A DNA stretch of 64,000 nt from Enteractinococcus coprophilus (GCF_006716305.1 NZ_VFOU01000004.1:248001-312000); one strand, 5' to 3'; positions 8,037 to 20,505 are shown, counted from the stretch's first letter. Notes: generated by a model not told the origin, from the letters alone. Numbers and translations: made by a program.

Positions 8037-9641
8037 TTATTCCCATTCGATGGTGCCGGGCGGTTTCCCGGTGATGTCTAAGACCACGCGGTTTATCCCG
8101 TCAACTTCTGAGGTAATGCGTTGGGAGATGTGATCGAGCAGGTCATATGGGATACGTGCAAAGGACGCGGTCATCGCGTCTTCCGAGTGGACCGGGCGCA
8201 ACACGATCGGGTGTCCATAGGTTCGTCCGCCGTCACTGACACCCACGGAGCGAACATCGGCTAACAACACGACCGGCGATTGCCAGATCTCACGATCCAG
8301 ACCATTTGCGCTGAGTTCCTCGCGCACAATGGCATCAGCTTCTCGCAGCAGATCCAACCGTTCTTTGGTAATGGCCCCAACGATGCGAATACCTAATCCA
8401 GGACCGGGGAACGGTTGGCGCCACACGATGTCATCGGGCAGCCCCAGCTTGGTTCCGACCTCACGCACTTCGTCTTTGAATAATTGCCGTAGGGGTTCTA
8501 CGAGTTTGAATTCGATATCTTCAGGAAGTCCCCCAACATTGTGGTGTGACTTGATGACCTTTGAACCATCAGCATCCCCGGACTCAATGACGTCGGGATA
8601 GATGGTGCCTTGGACGAGGAATTTGACCTCGGTGGCGTCAGGATCATTCGCCGATGCAGCAACAATATCTGCTTCGGCTTGTTCGAAAGTCCGGATGAAT
8701 CGCTCACCGATGATCTTGCGTTTTTGTTCCGGATCCGACACGCCCTCGAGAGCGGCTAGGAACTCGGCTTCTGCATCGATCATGATCAATTGTGCGCCGT
8801 TGGAATCTCCGAAGGCGCGTTGAATCTCGGCGGATTCATTTTTGCGCATCAACCCGTGGTTGACGTATACGGCGGTGAGCTGATTGCCGACGGCACGCTG
8901 GACTAATGCGGCTGCGACCGCTGAATCGACACCACCGGATAGGCCGATGATCGCACGCTTATCGCCGATTTGTTCTCGGATGGCGGCTACTTGTTGGTCA
9001 ATGACGTGTTCGATTGACCAGTCCGGGGTCAAATCGGCGGCAATGAATAAGAAGTTCTTGATTGTCGCAAGCCCGTGGCTGGACGCTTCGGATGCCAAGT
9101 TCCAAGTAGTCCCGTAAATCTTCATTTCCGGGTTTTCCGCAGCAGCCACCGGCATGGTGTCATGCGACGCTGTGACGACAAAGCCTTCGGCGGCTTGCAC
9201 CACGTGGTGGGCGTGGTTGGTTGCGAGCTCTTGGACAGCGTCCTGGCCAGAAAATAATACGGCGTTATCGTCAAGATTCGTGACCTGCACGGTGCCTGAC
9301 TGGTGCGTCGGGGCCAGCGCCACGGTGCCACCGAGAGTGTTGGTCACGGCAACGAACCCCCCACCGGCGGCGAGCACGGGGATGCCTGCGGTGAGGAGCC
9401 GTTCATCGATCACGGGGAGGTCTTCGCTCGCCGTCGAGCGGACGGCGAGGACCAGGGCGGCTGGCTTCGCCGCGAGGATCGCCTCGGCTCCGGTCGTGTA
9501 GGAGTGGACTTCGGAATAGACTTTAGCTTCACGAATGCGGCGAGCCAGTAATTGGGCGTCGTCGGAGCCATAGTCGACAACGATTACAGTGTCTTGGGCC
9601 GGGGTTTGAGCATGCTGGGGTGTAGTCATCACAGTTTTCAT
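8037..9641 (-). CDS. guaA: GMP synthetase with a catalytically degenerate glutaminase domain
   Basis: GuaA aminates XMP to GMP using ATP. The synthetase half is intact: the pyrophosphatase P-loop LSGGVDS is at 234-240, and [35 protein letters not shown] and the C-terminal KPPGTIEWE are all present. The N-terminal class I glutamine amidotransferase domain keeps its length and ends ([19 protein letters not shown] at 176-177; KNFLF at 195-199) but not its active site. The nucleophile region GICYG has become AAGGG (Cys to Gly93). The FHPE motif has become WNLA (His to Asn181, Glu to Ala183). The SGGP loop has become AVRS, and SHGD is gone. The enzyme should use free ammonia or a separate glutaminase. 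It is last in the guaB-guaB3-SURF1-DUF3817-guaA run. Start ATG 9641 has no clear ribosome site; ATG 9629 is an alternative. Confidence 0.93.
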   Translation of the reverse strand: MKTVMTTPQHAQTPAQDTVIVVDYGSDDAQLLARRIREAKVYSEVHSYTTGAEAILAAKPAALVLAVRSTASEDLPVIDERLLTAGIPVLAAGGGFVAVTNTLGGTVALAPTHQSGTVQVTNLDDNAVLFSGQDAVQELATNHAHHVVQAAEGFVVTASHDTMPVAAAENPEMKIYGTTWNLASEASSHGLATIKNFLFIAADLTPDWSIEHVIDQQVAAIREQIGDKRAIIGLSGGVDSAVAAALVQRAVGNQLTAVYVNHGLMRKNESAEIQRAFGDSNGAQLIMIDAEAEFLAALEGVSDPEQKRKIIGERFIRTFEQAEADIVAASANDPDATEVKFLVQGTIYPDVIESGDADGSKVIKSHHNVGGLPEDIEFKLVEPLRQLFKDEVREVGTKLGLPDDIVWRQPFPGPGLGIRIVGAITKERLDLLREADAIVREELSANGLDREIWQSPVVLLADVRSVGVSDGGRTYGHPIVLRPVHSEDAMTASFARIPYDLLDHISQRITSEVDGINRVVLDITGKPPGTIEWE

Positions 9642-9680
9642 TCTAAAGGATACGGTCGATGGCTCCGGTGAGGTCGGACG

Positions 9681-10229
9681 TTAGTACCTCAGGACCCCTT
9701 CGGGGTGGGCCGCCAGCTCAGCTTCGGCTTGGTGGTTGACTTTCTTTTCCACGAAGAAGGACAGAAACGGTACAACACCGCCACCGGCCATGGCCAGCAG
9801 CCGGACGCCGCCCCAGCGCATCATTGACCACAACCGGAAACACGCCAGCAGATACAGGACGTATAACCAGCCGTGCACAATCAGCACCAGCAACGAAATA
9901 TTGATGCCTTCGACCACTGCTTGTTCGTGGAACAGTCCCAGCACAAATTCGTTGCCATCTTCGGTCACACCGCCGGCAAACAGTTCCCGTTGAAACCCGT
10001 ATTTGACGATCATTTGTAACACCAGCAGTAACAGGAAGATACCGGTGAGCCAGGAGGTGAATTTATACAGTCCCATGGCGCTGCGGATTTGGCGGTGGGT
10101 CCCACCGAACCGTCGTTTCTTGGTGCTTTCCGGGCGCGGCGGAGCCTGCCCGAGGTCGGCTTCGGTAATGTCTTCGGGATCGGGCAGGGTGGTCGGATCA
10201 ACCGGCGGGGTGTTCTTGTTGTGTGTCAT
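9681..10229 (-). CDS. DUF3817 family membrane protein
   Basis: The 182-residue protein has a disordered, Pro-rich N-terminus of about 50 residues. Three membrane segments follow, at roughly 53-76, 109-131 and 139-163. This is the DUF3817 arrangement: an N-terminal segment beginning LYKFTSWLTGIFLLLLVLQM, and the conserved VHGWLYVLYLLACFRLW. The function of the family is unknown. In actinobacteria it is often found next to a SURF1 gene, as here, where six bases separate it from the SURF1 stop. That hints at a role around cytochrome oxidase or the membrane. This is inference from neighbourhood. Confidence 0.75.
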   Translation of the reverse strand: MTHNKNTPPVDPTTLPDPEDITEADLGQAPPRPESTKKRRFGGTHRQIRSAMGLYKFTSWLTGIFLLLLVLQMIVKYGFQRELFAGGVTEDGNEFVLGLFHEQAVVEGINISLLVLIVHGWLYVLYLLACFRLWSMMRWGGVRLLAMAGGGVVPFLSFFVEKKVNHQAEAELAAHPEGVLRY

Positions 10230-10235
10230 AACGTC

Positions 10236-11171
10236 TTACTCGTCTTTCTGCTCATCGGAGCCAGAACCGTGATAGGCGCGGTAGGCTCGTTCGGCGGCAG
10301 CTTTTTCTTGGCGGGCTTGTTCACGGAGGCGGTCAAGCTCTTGGGCTTTCCAGTGTTGCTCCCATAGTTCATCAAGTTCGGCTTCGCGTTGATCTTTCAG
10401 ATTGTCATCGCGCACGAAGCGCCACCACAAGTACAGGGAGAACACCGCAAAGATAAACCATTCAATTGCGTAGAACACGTTGAGCCAGGCAACCTGCGAT
10501 TCTTCGGGCTGCGGTGCGGTTTCAACACCCTCGATCCCTGTGGCTCCAGAGACCACGTGTTCGGTACCGTTGACCGCGAAGGTTTCGGCAACCACATATC
10601 CGGCGTAGAGCGGTTGATCCCAGAGGTTAGCTAACTCTGCGGTGGCTAGCATCTGGGTGCGTTTGGGCTCGATGAAATGGTTCGTGTTCGGTGTTGGGCC
10701 TTCGCCCGGGATGAGTCGTCCGGTGAATTCAATGTCGTCCTGGGCTGAAATACCCGTGGACTCTTCAAACAGCCGGGTGAGCTCCTCGCCGTTGGCTTCG
10801 GTTTGTTCTTCGCTCCAGCCCCACACCACGGGTATCCGATTGTCAGCCGGGGCACCTTGCACGGTCGCGCTGGAGACCAGCCAGAACCCTTCCACGCCGT
10901 CGCGCAGGCGGGGCCCCACCTGCACAGAATGCTGCGGGTTGAGGTGGCCGGTGAAGGTCACCATCTGGTCTGCCTGGTCCCCCATCATGGGAACCTCGGG
11001 CTGGAAATGCTCGGTGAGGGCAACGGGGGTTTCGGTGATCGTGTGAGACCGGGGTTGGTCGGAGGTGGATTGTTCGAACTGCCATTTGGTGAGCAACACG
11101 AAGATGGAGGCGACTGCTAGGGTGAGGAGCAAGAAGCCGATCCACCGGGGCTTGAGGGCTGTCTTCAGCAA
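10236..11171 (-). CDS. SURF1 family cytochrome oxidase assembly protein
   Basis: SURF1 proteins help assemble haem-copper (aa3-type) oxidases in the cytoplasmic membrane. The protein shows the family layout: an N-terminal membrane helix (PRWIGFLLLTLAVASIFVL), an extracytoplasmic domain with GHLNPQHSVQVGPR, GFWLVSSATV and IPVVWGW, then a C-terminal helix (NVFYAIEWFIFAVFSLYLWW). A charged helical tail ends it. The probable start is a TTG at 11171, eight bases after the guaB3 stop, giving 311 residues. An in-frame start at 11315 would lie inside guaB3 and is less likely. Placement within a guanine-nucleotide operon is common in related actinobacteria, as far as I know. Confidence 0.82.
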   Translation of the reverse strand: MLKTALKPRWIGFLLLTLAVASIFVLLTKWQFEQSTSDQPRSHTITETPVALTEHFQPEVPMMGDQADQMVTFTGHLNPQHSVQVGPRLRDGVEGFWLVSSATVQGAPADNRIPVVWGWSEEQTEANGEELTRLFEESTGISAQDDIEFTGRLIPGEGPTPNTNHFIEPKRTQMLATAELANLWDQPLYAGYVVAETFAVNGTEHVVSGATGIEGVETAPQPEESQVAWLNVFYAIEWFIFAVFSLYLWWRFVRDDNLKDQREAELDELWEQHWKAQELDRLREQARQEKAAAERAYRAYHGSGSDEQKDE

Positions 11172-11178
11172 GTGGGCA

Positions 11179-12315
11179 TCATCCCGTGTAGGTTTCGGAG
11201 ATGTAAACTTCGACTTTTTGGAAGTCTTTGAGCTCCGTGTAGCCCGTTGAGGCCATCGCACGGCGCAGCGCACCCATGAGGTTTGCGGTGCCGTTGGTGT
11301 GACTGGACGGGCCAAGCAGGAGTTGTTCCATCGGCGCTACGGTGCCCACCTGGGTGCGATCCCCCCGTGGGAAATCTGGGTGGGCGGCTTCTAGGCCCCA
11401 GTGCCAGCCCTTGCCTGGGGCTTCTTCGGCGCGGGCTAAGGTGGTGCCCAGCATCACGGCGTCAGCGCCCATGCCAAGGGCCTTGACGATGTCCCCGGAG
11501 TTCCCGGTCCCGCCGTCGGCAATCACATGAACGTAGCGGCCGCCGGATTCATCCATGTAGTCGCGGCGCGCTTCGGCGATATCGGAGATCGCGGTGGCCA
11601 TCGGCACACGAATGCCCAGAGCACGACGCGTGGTTGACGACGCTCCGCCACCAAAGCCCACTAGGACGCCGGCGGCTCCGGTGCGCATCAGGTGCAGCGC
11701 CGGGGTGTAACCAGCAACACCCCCGACGATTACAGGCACATCGAGTTCATAAATGAACTGTTTGAGATCCAGTGGTTCTTTGGTCTCCGACACGTGCTGG
11801 GCCGAGACGGTGGTGCCACGAATGACGAACATGTCCACGCCGGCATCTACCACGGTCTTGTAGAACTCTTGCGTGCGCTGCGGCGTCAGAGCACCGGCGA
11901 CGACGACGCCTGCCGCGCGGATTTCTTCCAGGCGTGCCGAGATCAGCTCCGGCTGGATTGGTGCCGAGTAGAGCTGCTGTAGGCGCGCGGTGTTTTCGGG
12001 GGAAAACGATTTGGCTTCCAAGGCTGCGATTTCCTCAAGGACCGGCTGTGGGTCTTCGTAGCGAGTCCACAGGCCTTCCAGATTGAGCACGCCCATGCCG
12101 CCAAGTTTGCCAAGTTGGATGGCGGTGGCCGGTGACATGACCGAGTCCATGGGCGCCCCGATGACGGGCATGGAGAATTTGAAGGCATCAATTTGCCAGT
12201 CGAGCGACACGTCTTCGGGGTCGCGGGTTCGACGAGTTGGCACGATCGACACGGCGTCCAGGGGCATCGCGTGTCTGCCGCGCTTGCCTCGGCCAATTTC
12301 AACTTCGTAAGTCAC
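11179..12315 (-). CDS. guaB3: GuaB3 family IMP dehydrogenase-related protein
   Basis: This 378-residue protein has the IMPDH (beta/alpha)8 barrel but no CBS domains. It matches the actinobacterial GuaB3 group by the start VTYEVEIGRGKRGRHA, LGGMGVLNLEGLWTRYEDP, VIADGGTGNSGDIVKALGMGAD and TNGTANLMGALRRAM. The loop that carries the catalytic Cys in IMPDH reads GGGASSTTR here, so that Cys is absent, as is usual in this group. Its reaction is not firmly established; a link to purine interconversion has been proposed for relatives. The GTG at 12315 is preferred because MTxEVEIGRGK-type starts are standard. It follows guaB and precedes SURF1. Confidence 0.88.
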   Translation of the reverse strand: MTYEVEIGRGKRGRHAMPLDAVSIVPTRRTRDPEDVSLDWQIDAFKFSMPVIGAPMDSVMSPATAIQLGKLGGMGVLNLEGLWTRYEDPQPVLEEIAALEAKSFSPENTARLQQLYSAPIQPELISARLEEIRAAGVVVAGALTPQRTQEFYKTVVDAGVDMFVIRGTTVSAQHVSETKEPLDLKQFIYELDVPVIVGGVAGYTPALHLMRTGAAGVLVGFGGGASSTTRRALGIRVPMATAISDIAEARRDYMDESGGRYVHVIADGGTGNSGDIVKALGMGADAVMLGTTLARAEEAPGKGWHWGLEAAHPDFPRGDRTQVGTVAPMEQLLLGPSSHTNGTANLMGALRRAMASTGYTELKDFQKVEVYISETYTG

Positions 12316-12380
12316 GGTTATCCAATTTCTATCCGGGATCGGATGGTCAAGGGCGTGGAAACGGTCCACCGCCAGCTTAG

Positions 12381-13928
<1,548 letters not shown>

Positions 13929-14053
13929 CTACCCTTTCAAGAAAGCCGTTGGTTTCTATAATAAGGGCTTTACCGCTGCGATTATTCCGATCGTCACGCT
14001 CGGCGACGTTTCATCGCAGACCGTGAACACTCCCGGGCCATTTCAGCTGATTT

Positions 14054-14434
14054 TTACGCTACTTCAGTCCCGGTTTGTTCGGCGTATTGCTCGGGGGTGA
14101 GGATTTCGCCTTCTTCGGTGACGTCTACGGTGAACAACCAGCCGGCGCCGTATGGGTCTTCGTTAATACGTTCCGGGTTCTGGATGACGTCTTCGTTCGT
14201 TTCGACCACGGTGCCGGTGACCGGGCAGTACAGTTCAGAGACCGACTTGGTCGATTCTAGTTCGCCGCAGACTTCGCCGGCGGTGACGGTGTCTCCGGGT
14301 TCTGGAAGTTCGGCAAATACGACGTCGCCCAGTTGATCGGCGGCGTATGCGGTAATACCGATACGGACGGGGTCTTCGTCATTGAGCCATTCGTGTTCGG
14401 CGGAGTAGCGCAGGCCGGGTTTTACAGCGGTCAT
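14054..14434 (-). CDS. gcvH: Glycine cleavage system H protein
   Basis: GcvH carries the aminomethyl group on a lipoyl-lysine between the P, T and L proteins. The 126-residue sequence is of standard length. It shows the lipoylation site ESTKSVSE with Lys63, the upstream GDVVFAELPEPGDTV and downstream YCPVTGTVVETNE. It is the last gene of gcvP-gcvT-gcvH, 21 bases after gcvT. The dihydrolipoamide dehydrogenase and lipoyl-attachment genes are not in the window. Regulation is expected through the glycine riboswitch ahead of gcvP. Confidence 0.95.
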   Translation of the reverse strand: MTAVKPGLRYSAEHEWLNDEDPVRIGITAYAADQLGDVVFAELPEPGDTVTAGEVCGELESTKSVSELYCPVTGTVVETNEDVIQNPERINEDPYGAGWLFTVDVTEEGEILTPEQYAEQTGTEVA

Positions 14435-14455
14435 GAGGTGTCCTTCTGGTTGGTG

Positions 14456-15556
14456 TTAGCGAGAGTAAAAGGGTGGTTTGGTGATGATAAACGGAAGTGC
14501 TTTACCGCGGATATCAACGCTGACTTCGGTGTCGACGTCCGCGTGGGCTGCGTCAATGTAGCCCAGCGCTACCGGTTTGGACAGGGTGGGCGATGGGATA
14601 CCGGAGGTGATAACACCAACGGTTTGACCATCTACCACGATCTCGGATCCACTACGAGCCGCACGGCGTTGATCACTGGTCAGTCCGATAAGAACCTGCT
14701 GCGGGGTTTGCTCCCGTTGCGGTTCCAGCGCGGCCCGGCCAACGAAGTTTTCCGGTTTCTCAAAGGAGACAATCCGGCCCATGCCGGCTTCAAATGGCGT
14801 GCGTTCGGTTGACAGCTCGTTGCCATACAGGGGCATGCCGGCTTCCAAACGCAGCGAGTCGCGACTGGCCAGCCCACACGGGGTGATCTCCACGCCAATG
14901 TCCAGGCTGAAGATCTGCTCCCACAGACCGGCGATGTCAGCGTTGGGTGTGATGATTTCAAAACCATCTTCTCCGGTGTAGCCGGTGCGCGCGACAATCC
15001 AGTCGTTGCCATTGACCAGGATTTCGGTGACCCGATAGTTCGTAAGCGAGGCAGCAGCTTCGGCGAAGTCCTCCCCAAGGGCGGCTACGACATCCGCGGC
15101 CTTCGGGCCTTGAATGCCGACCAGCGATAGGTCCGCGGTGGCATCGTCAACGGTAAGGTCCATCCCCTCGGTGCGAGCTACCACGGCCTCGGCCACCGCC
15201 GGAGCGTTGCCGGCGTTGGGCACCATCAGGTAGCGGTCTTCACCCAACCGGTAGACGATCAGGTCATCCAGGATGGTGCCATCTTCGGTGAGCATGACCG
15301 TGTACTTCGCCCGGCCCACGCTCATCTTGGAGAAATCTCCGGCGAGTGCGGTGTTGAGGCCTTTGACCGCATCGGGGCCGGAGAGAAAGACTTCACCCAT
15401 GTGGGAAAGGTCAAAGATACCGACGGCTTGTCGAACTGCTTTGTGTTCGGTCATTTCCGAGGAGTATTTCAGCGGCATATTCCAGCCGTTGAAATCGGTA
15501 AAGGTGGCGCCGAGCTTTTCGTGTGCGGCAAATAACGGTGTGGTTTTTAGTGTCAT
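14456..15556 (-). CDS. gcvT: Glycine cleavage system aminomethyltransferase (T protein)
   Basis: GcvT transfers the methylene group from H-protein-bound aminomethyl to tetrahydrofolate, releasing ammonia. The 366-residue protein has the folate-binding fold signatures: FNGWNMPLKYSS near the N-terminus, GIFDLSHMGEVFLSG, ARTGYTGEDGFEI, CGLASRDSLRLEAGMPLYGNEL, and the C-terminal barrel with GVITSGIPSPTL. It lies 12 bases after gcvP and 21 bases before gcvH, so the three are surely one transcript. Length and motifs are normal. Confidence 0.95.
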   Translation of the reverse strand: MTLKTTPLFAAHEKLGATFTDFNGWNMPLKYSSEMTEHKAVRQAVGIFDLSHMGEVFLSGPDAVKGLNTALAGDFSKMSVGRAKYTVMLTEDGTILDDLIVYRLGEDRYLMVPNAGNAPAVAEAVVARTEGMDLTVDDATADLSLVGIQGPKAADVVAALGEDFAEAAASLTNYRVTEILVNGNDWIVARTGYTGEDGFEIITPNADIAGLWEQIFSLDIGVEITPCGLASRDSLRLEAGMPLYGNELSTERTPFEAGMGRIVSFEKPENFVGRAALEPQREQTPQQVLIGLTSDQRRAARSGSEIVVDGQTVGVITSGIPSPTLSKPVALGYIDAAHADVDTEVSVDIRGKALPFIITKPPFYSR

Positions 15557-15568
15557 GTGGTCAGACTC

Positions 15569-18427
15569 CTACTGCAGTTCAAAAGCTTCTGGTGGTGGGC
15601 ACGAGCACACGAGGTTGCGGTCGCCGCCGGCCTGGTCGATACGCGATACCGGGGTGAAATACTTATCCACTCGCAGTTCGGGTACCGGGAAGGCAGCTTG
15701 TTCAACCGAGTAAGCACGATCCCAATCAGAGCTGACCACATCCGACACCGGGTGTGGCGCATGCCGCAGTGCGGATTCTTCGACGGCAATCTTGCCGTTT
15801 TCGATGTCGGTGATTTCTTCGCGAATCGTGATCATCGCGGTGATGAAACGCTCCATCTCATCCATGTCTTCGGATTCGGTGGGTTCCACCATCAGGGTGC
15901 CGGGTACCGGGAAGGCCATGGTTGGTGCGTGGAAGCCAAAGTCCATCAGACGCTTGGCAACATCCTCGACGGTGACGCCGGTGTTCTTGGTGATTTCTCG
16001 CAGATCCAGAATGCATTCGTGAGCAACCAGATCATTTAGCCCCGTGTAGAGCAGCGGGTAGTGATTCTTGAGGCGGTGGGCCACATAATTTGCCGACAAC
16101 ACGGCAACCTGCGTGGCTTCTTTCAGCGCGTCGGCGCCCATCATGGTGATGTAGGCCCAACTGATGGGCAAGACCCCAGCGGAACCATACAGGGTTGAAG
16201 CGACCGGGGTCGCGTTGTCCGACAGCTGGACCCGTGGGTCGGCTGGCAGATACGGAACCAGGTGCTCGGCCACGCAGACCGGGCCCACGCCTGGGCCACC
16301 ACCGCCGTGTGGGATCGAGAAGGTTTTGTGCAGGTTCAGGTGGGAGACATCGCCACCGAACTTCCCGGGCTGTGCCAGGCCGATCAGCGCGTTGAGGTTC
16401 GCCCCATCAATGTAAACCTGACCGCCGACGTTGTGGATCTTTTCGCAAATCTGAGCGACGTCAGCATCATAGATCCCCGCGGTGGAAGGGTATGTCACCA
16501 TGATCGCCGCAATGCGTTCACCGTACTTGTCCAGGACCTCATCGAGATGGGTCGAGTCAATCGACCCATCGTCAGCGGTTTTCACCACGATGACTTGCAA
16601 GCCTGCCAGCACCGCCGAAGCAGCATTCGTGCCGTGAGCCGAGGCCGGGATGATGCAAATGTCACGGTCCTCTTCGCCCTTGTCAATCAGGTAGTGGCGG
16701 ATCGCCAGCAGCCCGGCGTATTCGCCAGCCGACCCTGCGTTTGGCTGTAGCGAGACGGCGGCGTACCCAGTGATGGCTTCGAGTTTCGATTCGAGGTCTT
16801 TGATCATCTCGATCCACCCGGCGGCTTGATCGTCTGGCGCATACGGGTGGATACCAGCCAGTTCTGGCCAGGTGATGGCCTCCATCTCGGCAGCCGCGTT
16901 GAGCTTCATCGTGCACGACCCCAGCGGGATCATCGTACGGTCCAGTGCCAGGTCGCGGTCTGCCAGGCGGCGGCAGTACCGCATCATGGTGGTTTCAGAT
17001 CGGATTGTGTTGAAGATTTCGTGGGTCATGAATGCTGATTCGCGGACCAGCTCAGGCTGGATCGTGGAATCAGCCGAGTCGACGAGGGTCGCTCCGAAAA
17101 CTTCGGCGACGGCTTCAATATCTGCTTCGGTGGTGGTCTCATCGGCCGAAATTCCCACCTGGCTATCAGAAAAACGACGCAGGTTGTATCCAGCTTTAAC
17201 GGCTTGAGTCATGATGCTGTCGACATCTTTGACGGTGACGACAATCGTGTCGAAGAAATTCTCGGCCGCCAGTTCATAGCCGGCATCGCGCAGCGAGGCA
17301 GCTAACCGTGTCGCCATGCTGTGGGTGCGCTGGGCGATTTCGGTGACACCTTCCGGACCGTGGTAGACACCGTACATACCGGCCATAACGGCCAGTAGTG
17401 CCTGCGCGGTACAGATATTCGACGTCGCTTTTTCACGACGAATGTGTTGTTCACGTGTCTGCAGCGCTAGGCGGTAGGCTGGCAGGCCGTTGGCGTCCTT
17501 GGATACTCCCACGAGGCGGCCTGGCATCTGACGGACGTAGCGTTCGCGGGTCGCCATGTAGGCGGCGTGTGGCCCGCCATAAAATAGTGGCACTCCGAAA
17601 CGCTGGGTCGTGCCGACAGCAATGTCCGCGCCTTGTTCACCCGGTGGGGTGATCATCGTCAGCGCTAACAGATCGGCGATGACGCTGATCATCGCGCCGC
17701 GTTCTTTGGCTTCGTCAAACACCTTCTGGTGATTGGCAAGCGCACCATCGTCGCCTGGCTGTTGGACTAACACACCACAGATATCGCCTTCGGGCAGGCC
17801 TTCGGTGGCCAGGTCAACCAAGATGGTTTCAATGCCCAGCGGGCGAGTGTGACCCAGGACGACGGCCAACGTCTGCGGGAAGATGTTTTTATCGATGACC
17901 ACTGGGTCATTGGCGTGTTTGCGGTTGGCGCGCCGCATCATCAGCACTGCTTCAGCTGCTGCAGACGATTCGTCGAGCAGCGATGCGTTGGCGATTTCCA
18001 TGCCGGTGAGATCCGAGACCATGGTTTGGAAGTTCAGCAGGGCTTCAAGACGGCCCTGCGAGATCTCGGGTTGATACGGTGTGTAGGCGGTGTACCAGCC
18101 GGGGTTTTCTGTCACATTGCGGCGAATGACCGCCGGGGTGATCGTATCGTAAAACCCTTGCCCGATCATCGAGCGCTTTAACGTGTTTTTGGAGGCCAGT
18201 TCACGCAGGCGAGCCTGCGTCTGAGTCTCGGTGAGCGCGTCAGGCAGAACCAAGGGTTCTTGCTGGGCAATATTTTCGGGGACTGCCGCGGTGGTCAATG
18301 CATCCAGGCTGTCATAGCCCAGCGCTTCCAACATTTCCTCAACCCCTGATTCACGGGGTCCCAGGTGCCGTTGGGCGAAGTTGGACCGGTCGTAAACGGC
18401 GGATTTGGAAAGATCGTGAATGGTCAT
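15569..18427 (-). CDS. gcvP: Glycine dehydrogenase (decarboxylating), P protein
   Basis: GcvP decarboxylates glycine with PLP and loads the aminomethyl group on lipoyl-GcvH. With the ATG at 18427 the protein has 952 residues, the usual single-chain size, and an AAGGAG ribosome site sits six bases upstream. Longer in-frame starts (ATG 18463 or beyond) would extend into the riboswitch and are rejected. The PLP-lysine motif HLNLHKTFSIPHGGGGPG puts the Schiff-base Lys at residue 701. SNICTAQALLAVMAG and PLGSCTMKLNAAAEM are also present. It leads the gcvPTH operon, which is preceded by a tandem glycine riboswitch. Confidence 0.96.
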   Translation of the reverse strand: MTIHDLSKSAVYDRSNFAQRHLGPRESGVEEMLEALGYDSLDALTTAAVPENIAQQEPLVLPDALTETQTQARLRELASKNTLKRSMIGQGFYDTITPAVIRRNVTENPGWYTAYTPYQPEISQGRLEALLNFQTMVSDLTGMEIANASLLDESSAAAEAVLMMRRANRKHANDPVVIDKNIFPQTLAVVLGHTRPLGIETILVDLATEGLPEGDICGVLVQQPGDDGALANHQKVFDEAKERGAMISVIADLLALTMITPPGEQGADIAVGTTQRFGVPLFYGGPHAAYMATRERYVRQMPGRLVGVSKDANGLPAYRLALQTREQHIRREKATSNICTAQALLAVMAGMYGVYHGPEGVTEIAQRTHSMATRLAASLRDAGYELAAENFFDTIVVTVKDVDSIMTQAVKAGYNLRRFSDSQVGISADETTTEADIEAVAEVFGATLVDSADSTIQPELVRESAFMTHEIFNTIRSETTMMRYCRRLADRDLALDRTMIPLGSCTMKLNAAAEMEAITWPELAGIHPYAPDDQAAGWIEMIKDLESKLEAITGYAAVSLQPNAGSAGEYAGLLAIRHYLIDKGEEDRDICIIPASAHGTNAASAVLAGLQVIVVKTADDGSIDSTHLDEVLDKYGERIAAIMVTYPSTAGIYDADVAQICEKIHNVGGQVYIDGANLNALIGLAQPGKFGGDVSHLNLHKTFSIPHGGGGPGVGPVCVAEHLVPYLPADPRVQLSDNATPVASTLYGSAGVLPISWAYITMMGADALKEATQVAVLSANYVAHRLKNHYPLLYTGLNDLVAHECILDLREITKNTGVTVEDVAKRLMDFGFHAPTMAFPVPGTLMVEPTESEDMDEMERFITAMITIREEITDIENGKIAVEESALRHAPHPVSDVVSSDWDRAYSVEQAAFPVPELRVDKYFTPVSRIDQAGGDRNLVCSCPPPEAFELQ

Positions 18428-18464
18428 GGGATCTCCTTGGGTGTGGATAGTTGTATCCGTCATA

Positions 18465-18640
18465 CCCCTCCCCTCTGTTACTGACCTGAGAGTTTGCCAG
18501 TCTCCTGGTTGCCCCGTCGGTGAGTCGAGATATCGACTGCTTTCCAGATCTGCCTGTAGTAAACGGTTGGGATACCTGAGAGATTCCGGGGAGGAAGTTG
18601 CACCGTCGGTGCCCACCTAATGTGGGCTCTCCCGTCTACT
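18465..18640 (-). ncRNA. Tandem glycine riboswitch upstream of gcvP
   Basis: Read on the minus strand, two consecutive glycine aptamers are visible. The first starts GGGAGAGCC (18633-18625), then CACCGACGGTGCAA, and ends with the conserved CTCTCAGG. The second has its own CACCGACGGGGCAA and AAACTCTCAGG, followed by ACAGAGGGGAGGGG, which ends about 38 bases before the gcvP ATG. These cores are diagnostic of the family. The two domains normally bind glycine together and turn on gcv expression. No separate intrinsic terminator is obvious between aptamer two and the start codon, so control may act on the ribosome site. That last point is inference. Confidence 0.93.
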
Positions 18641-18664
18641 ATGTGCGGCCTATATATTGGTTAT

Positions 18665-18691
18665 GCTTCGGGTCACAGTATAGCCCGAAGC
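18665..18691. promoter_or_regulatory. 8-bp inverted repeat around a -10-like box upstream of the riboswitch
   Basis: GCTTCGGG (18665-18672) and CCCGAAGC (18684-18691) form a perfect inverted repeat. Between them, on the minus strand, is TATACT, a good -10 match for a transcript entering the riboswitch. It could be an operator over the gcv promoter or a minor hairpin. No convincing -35 is seen. Confidence 0.3.
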
Positions 18692-18788
18692 AAAGTGTTT
18701 GAGAACTTACGCCAGCGCGAGTCCTTGAGAAGCTGGTGCCATACCCTCGTACTCGGGGCAGACTCTGAAGCGGGGTCAGTGTACGAAA

Positions 18789-18837
18789 AGCCCAAGGGCC
18801 TGACCTCGATACAAAATCGAGGTCAGGCCCTTGGGCT
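18789..18837 (-). terminator. Strong intrinsic terminator after groEL
   Basis: A perfect 22-bp stem (18789-18810 with 18816-18837) and a 5-base loop is followed on the minus strand by TTTT. It lies 25 bases after the groEL stop and isolates the heat-shock operon from gcvP. Confidence 0.92.
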
Positions 18838-18862
18838 ATGCAGTGTCTAAGACACGAAGTGC

Positions 18863-20488
<1,626 letters not shown>

Positions 20489-20505
20489 TTACAGAAGAGT
20501 CAGGC

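Noticed and set aside
18463-18616. Upstream extension of gcvP
   Set aside because: It would translate the glycine riboswitch; the ATG at 18427 has an AAGGAG site and gives the normal protein length.
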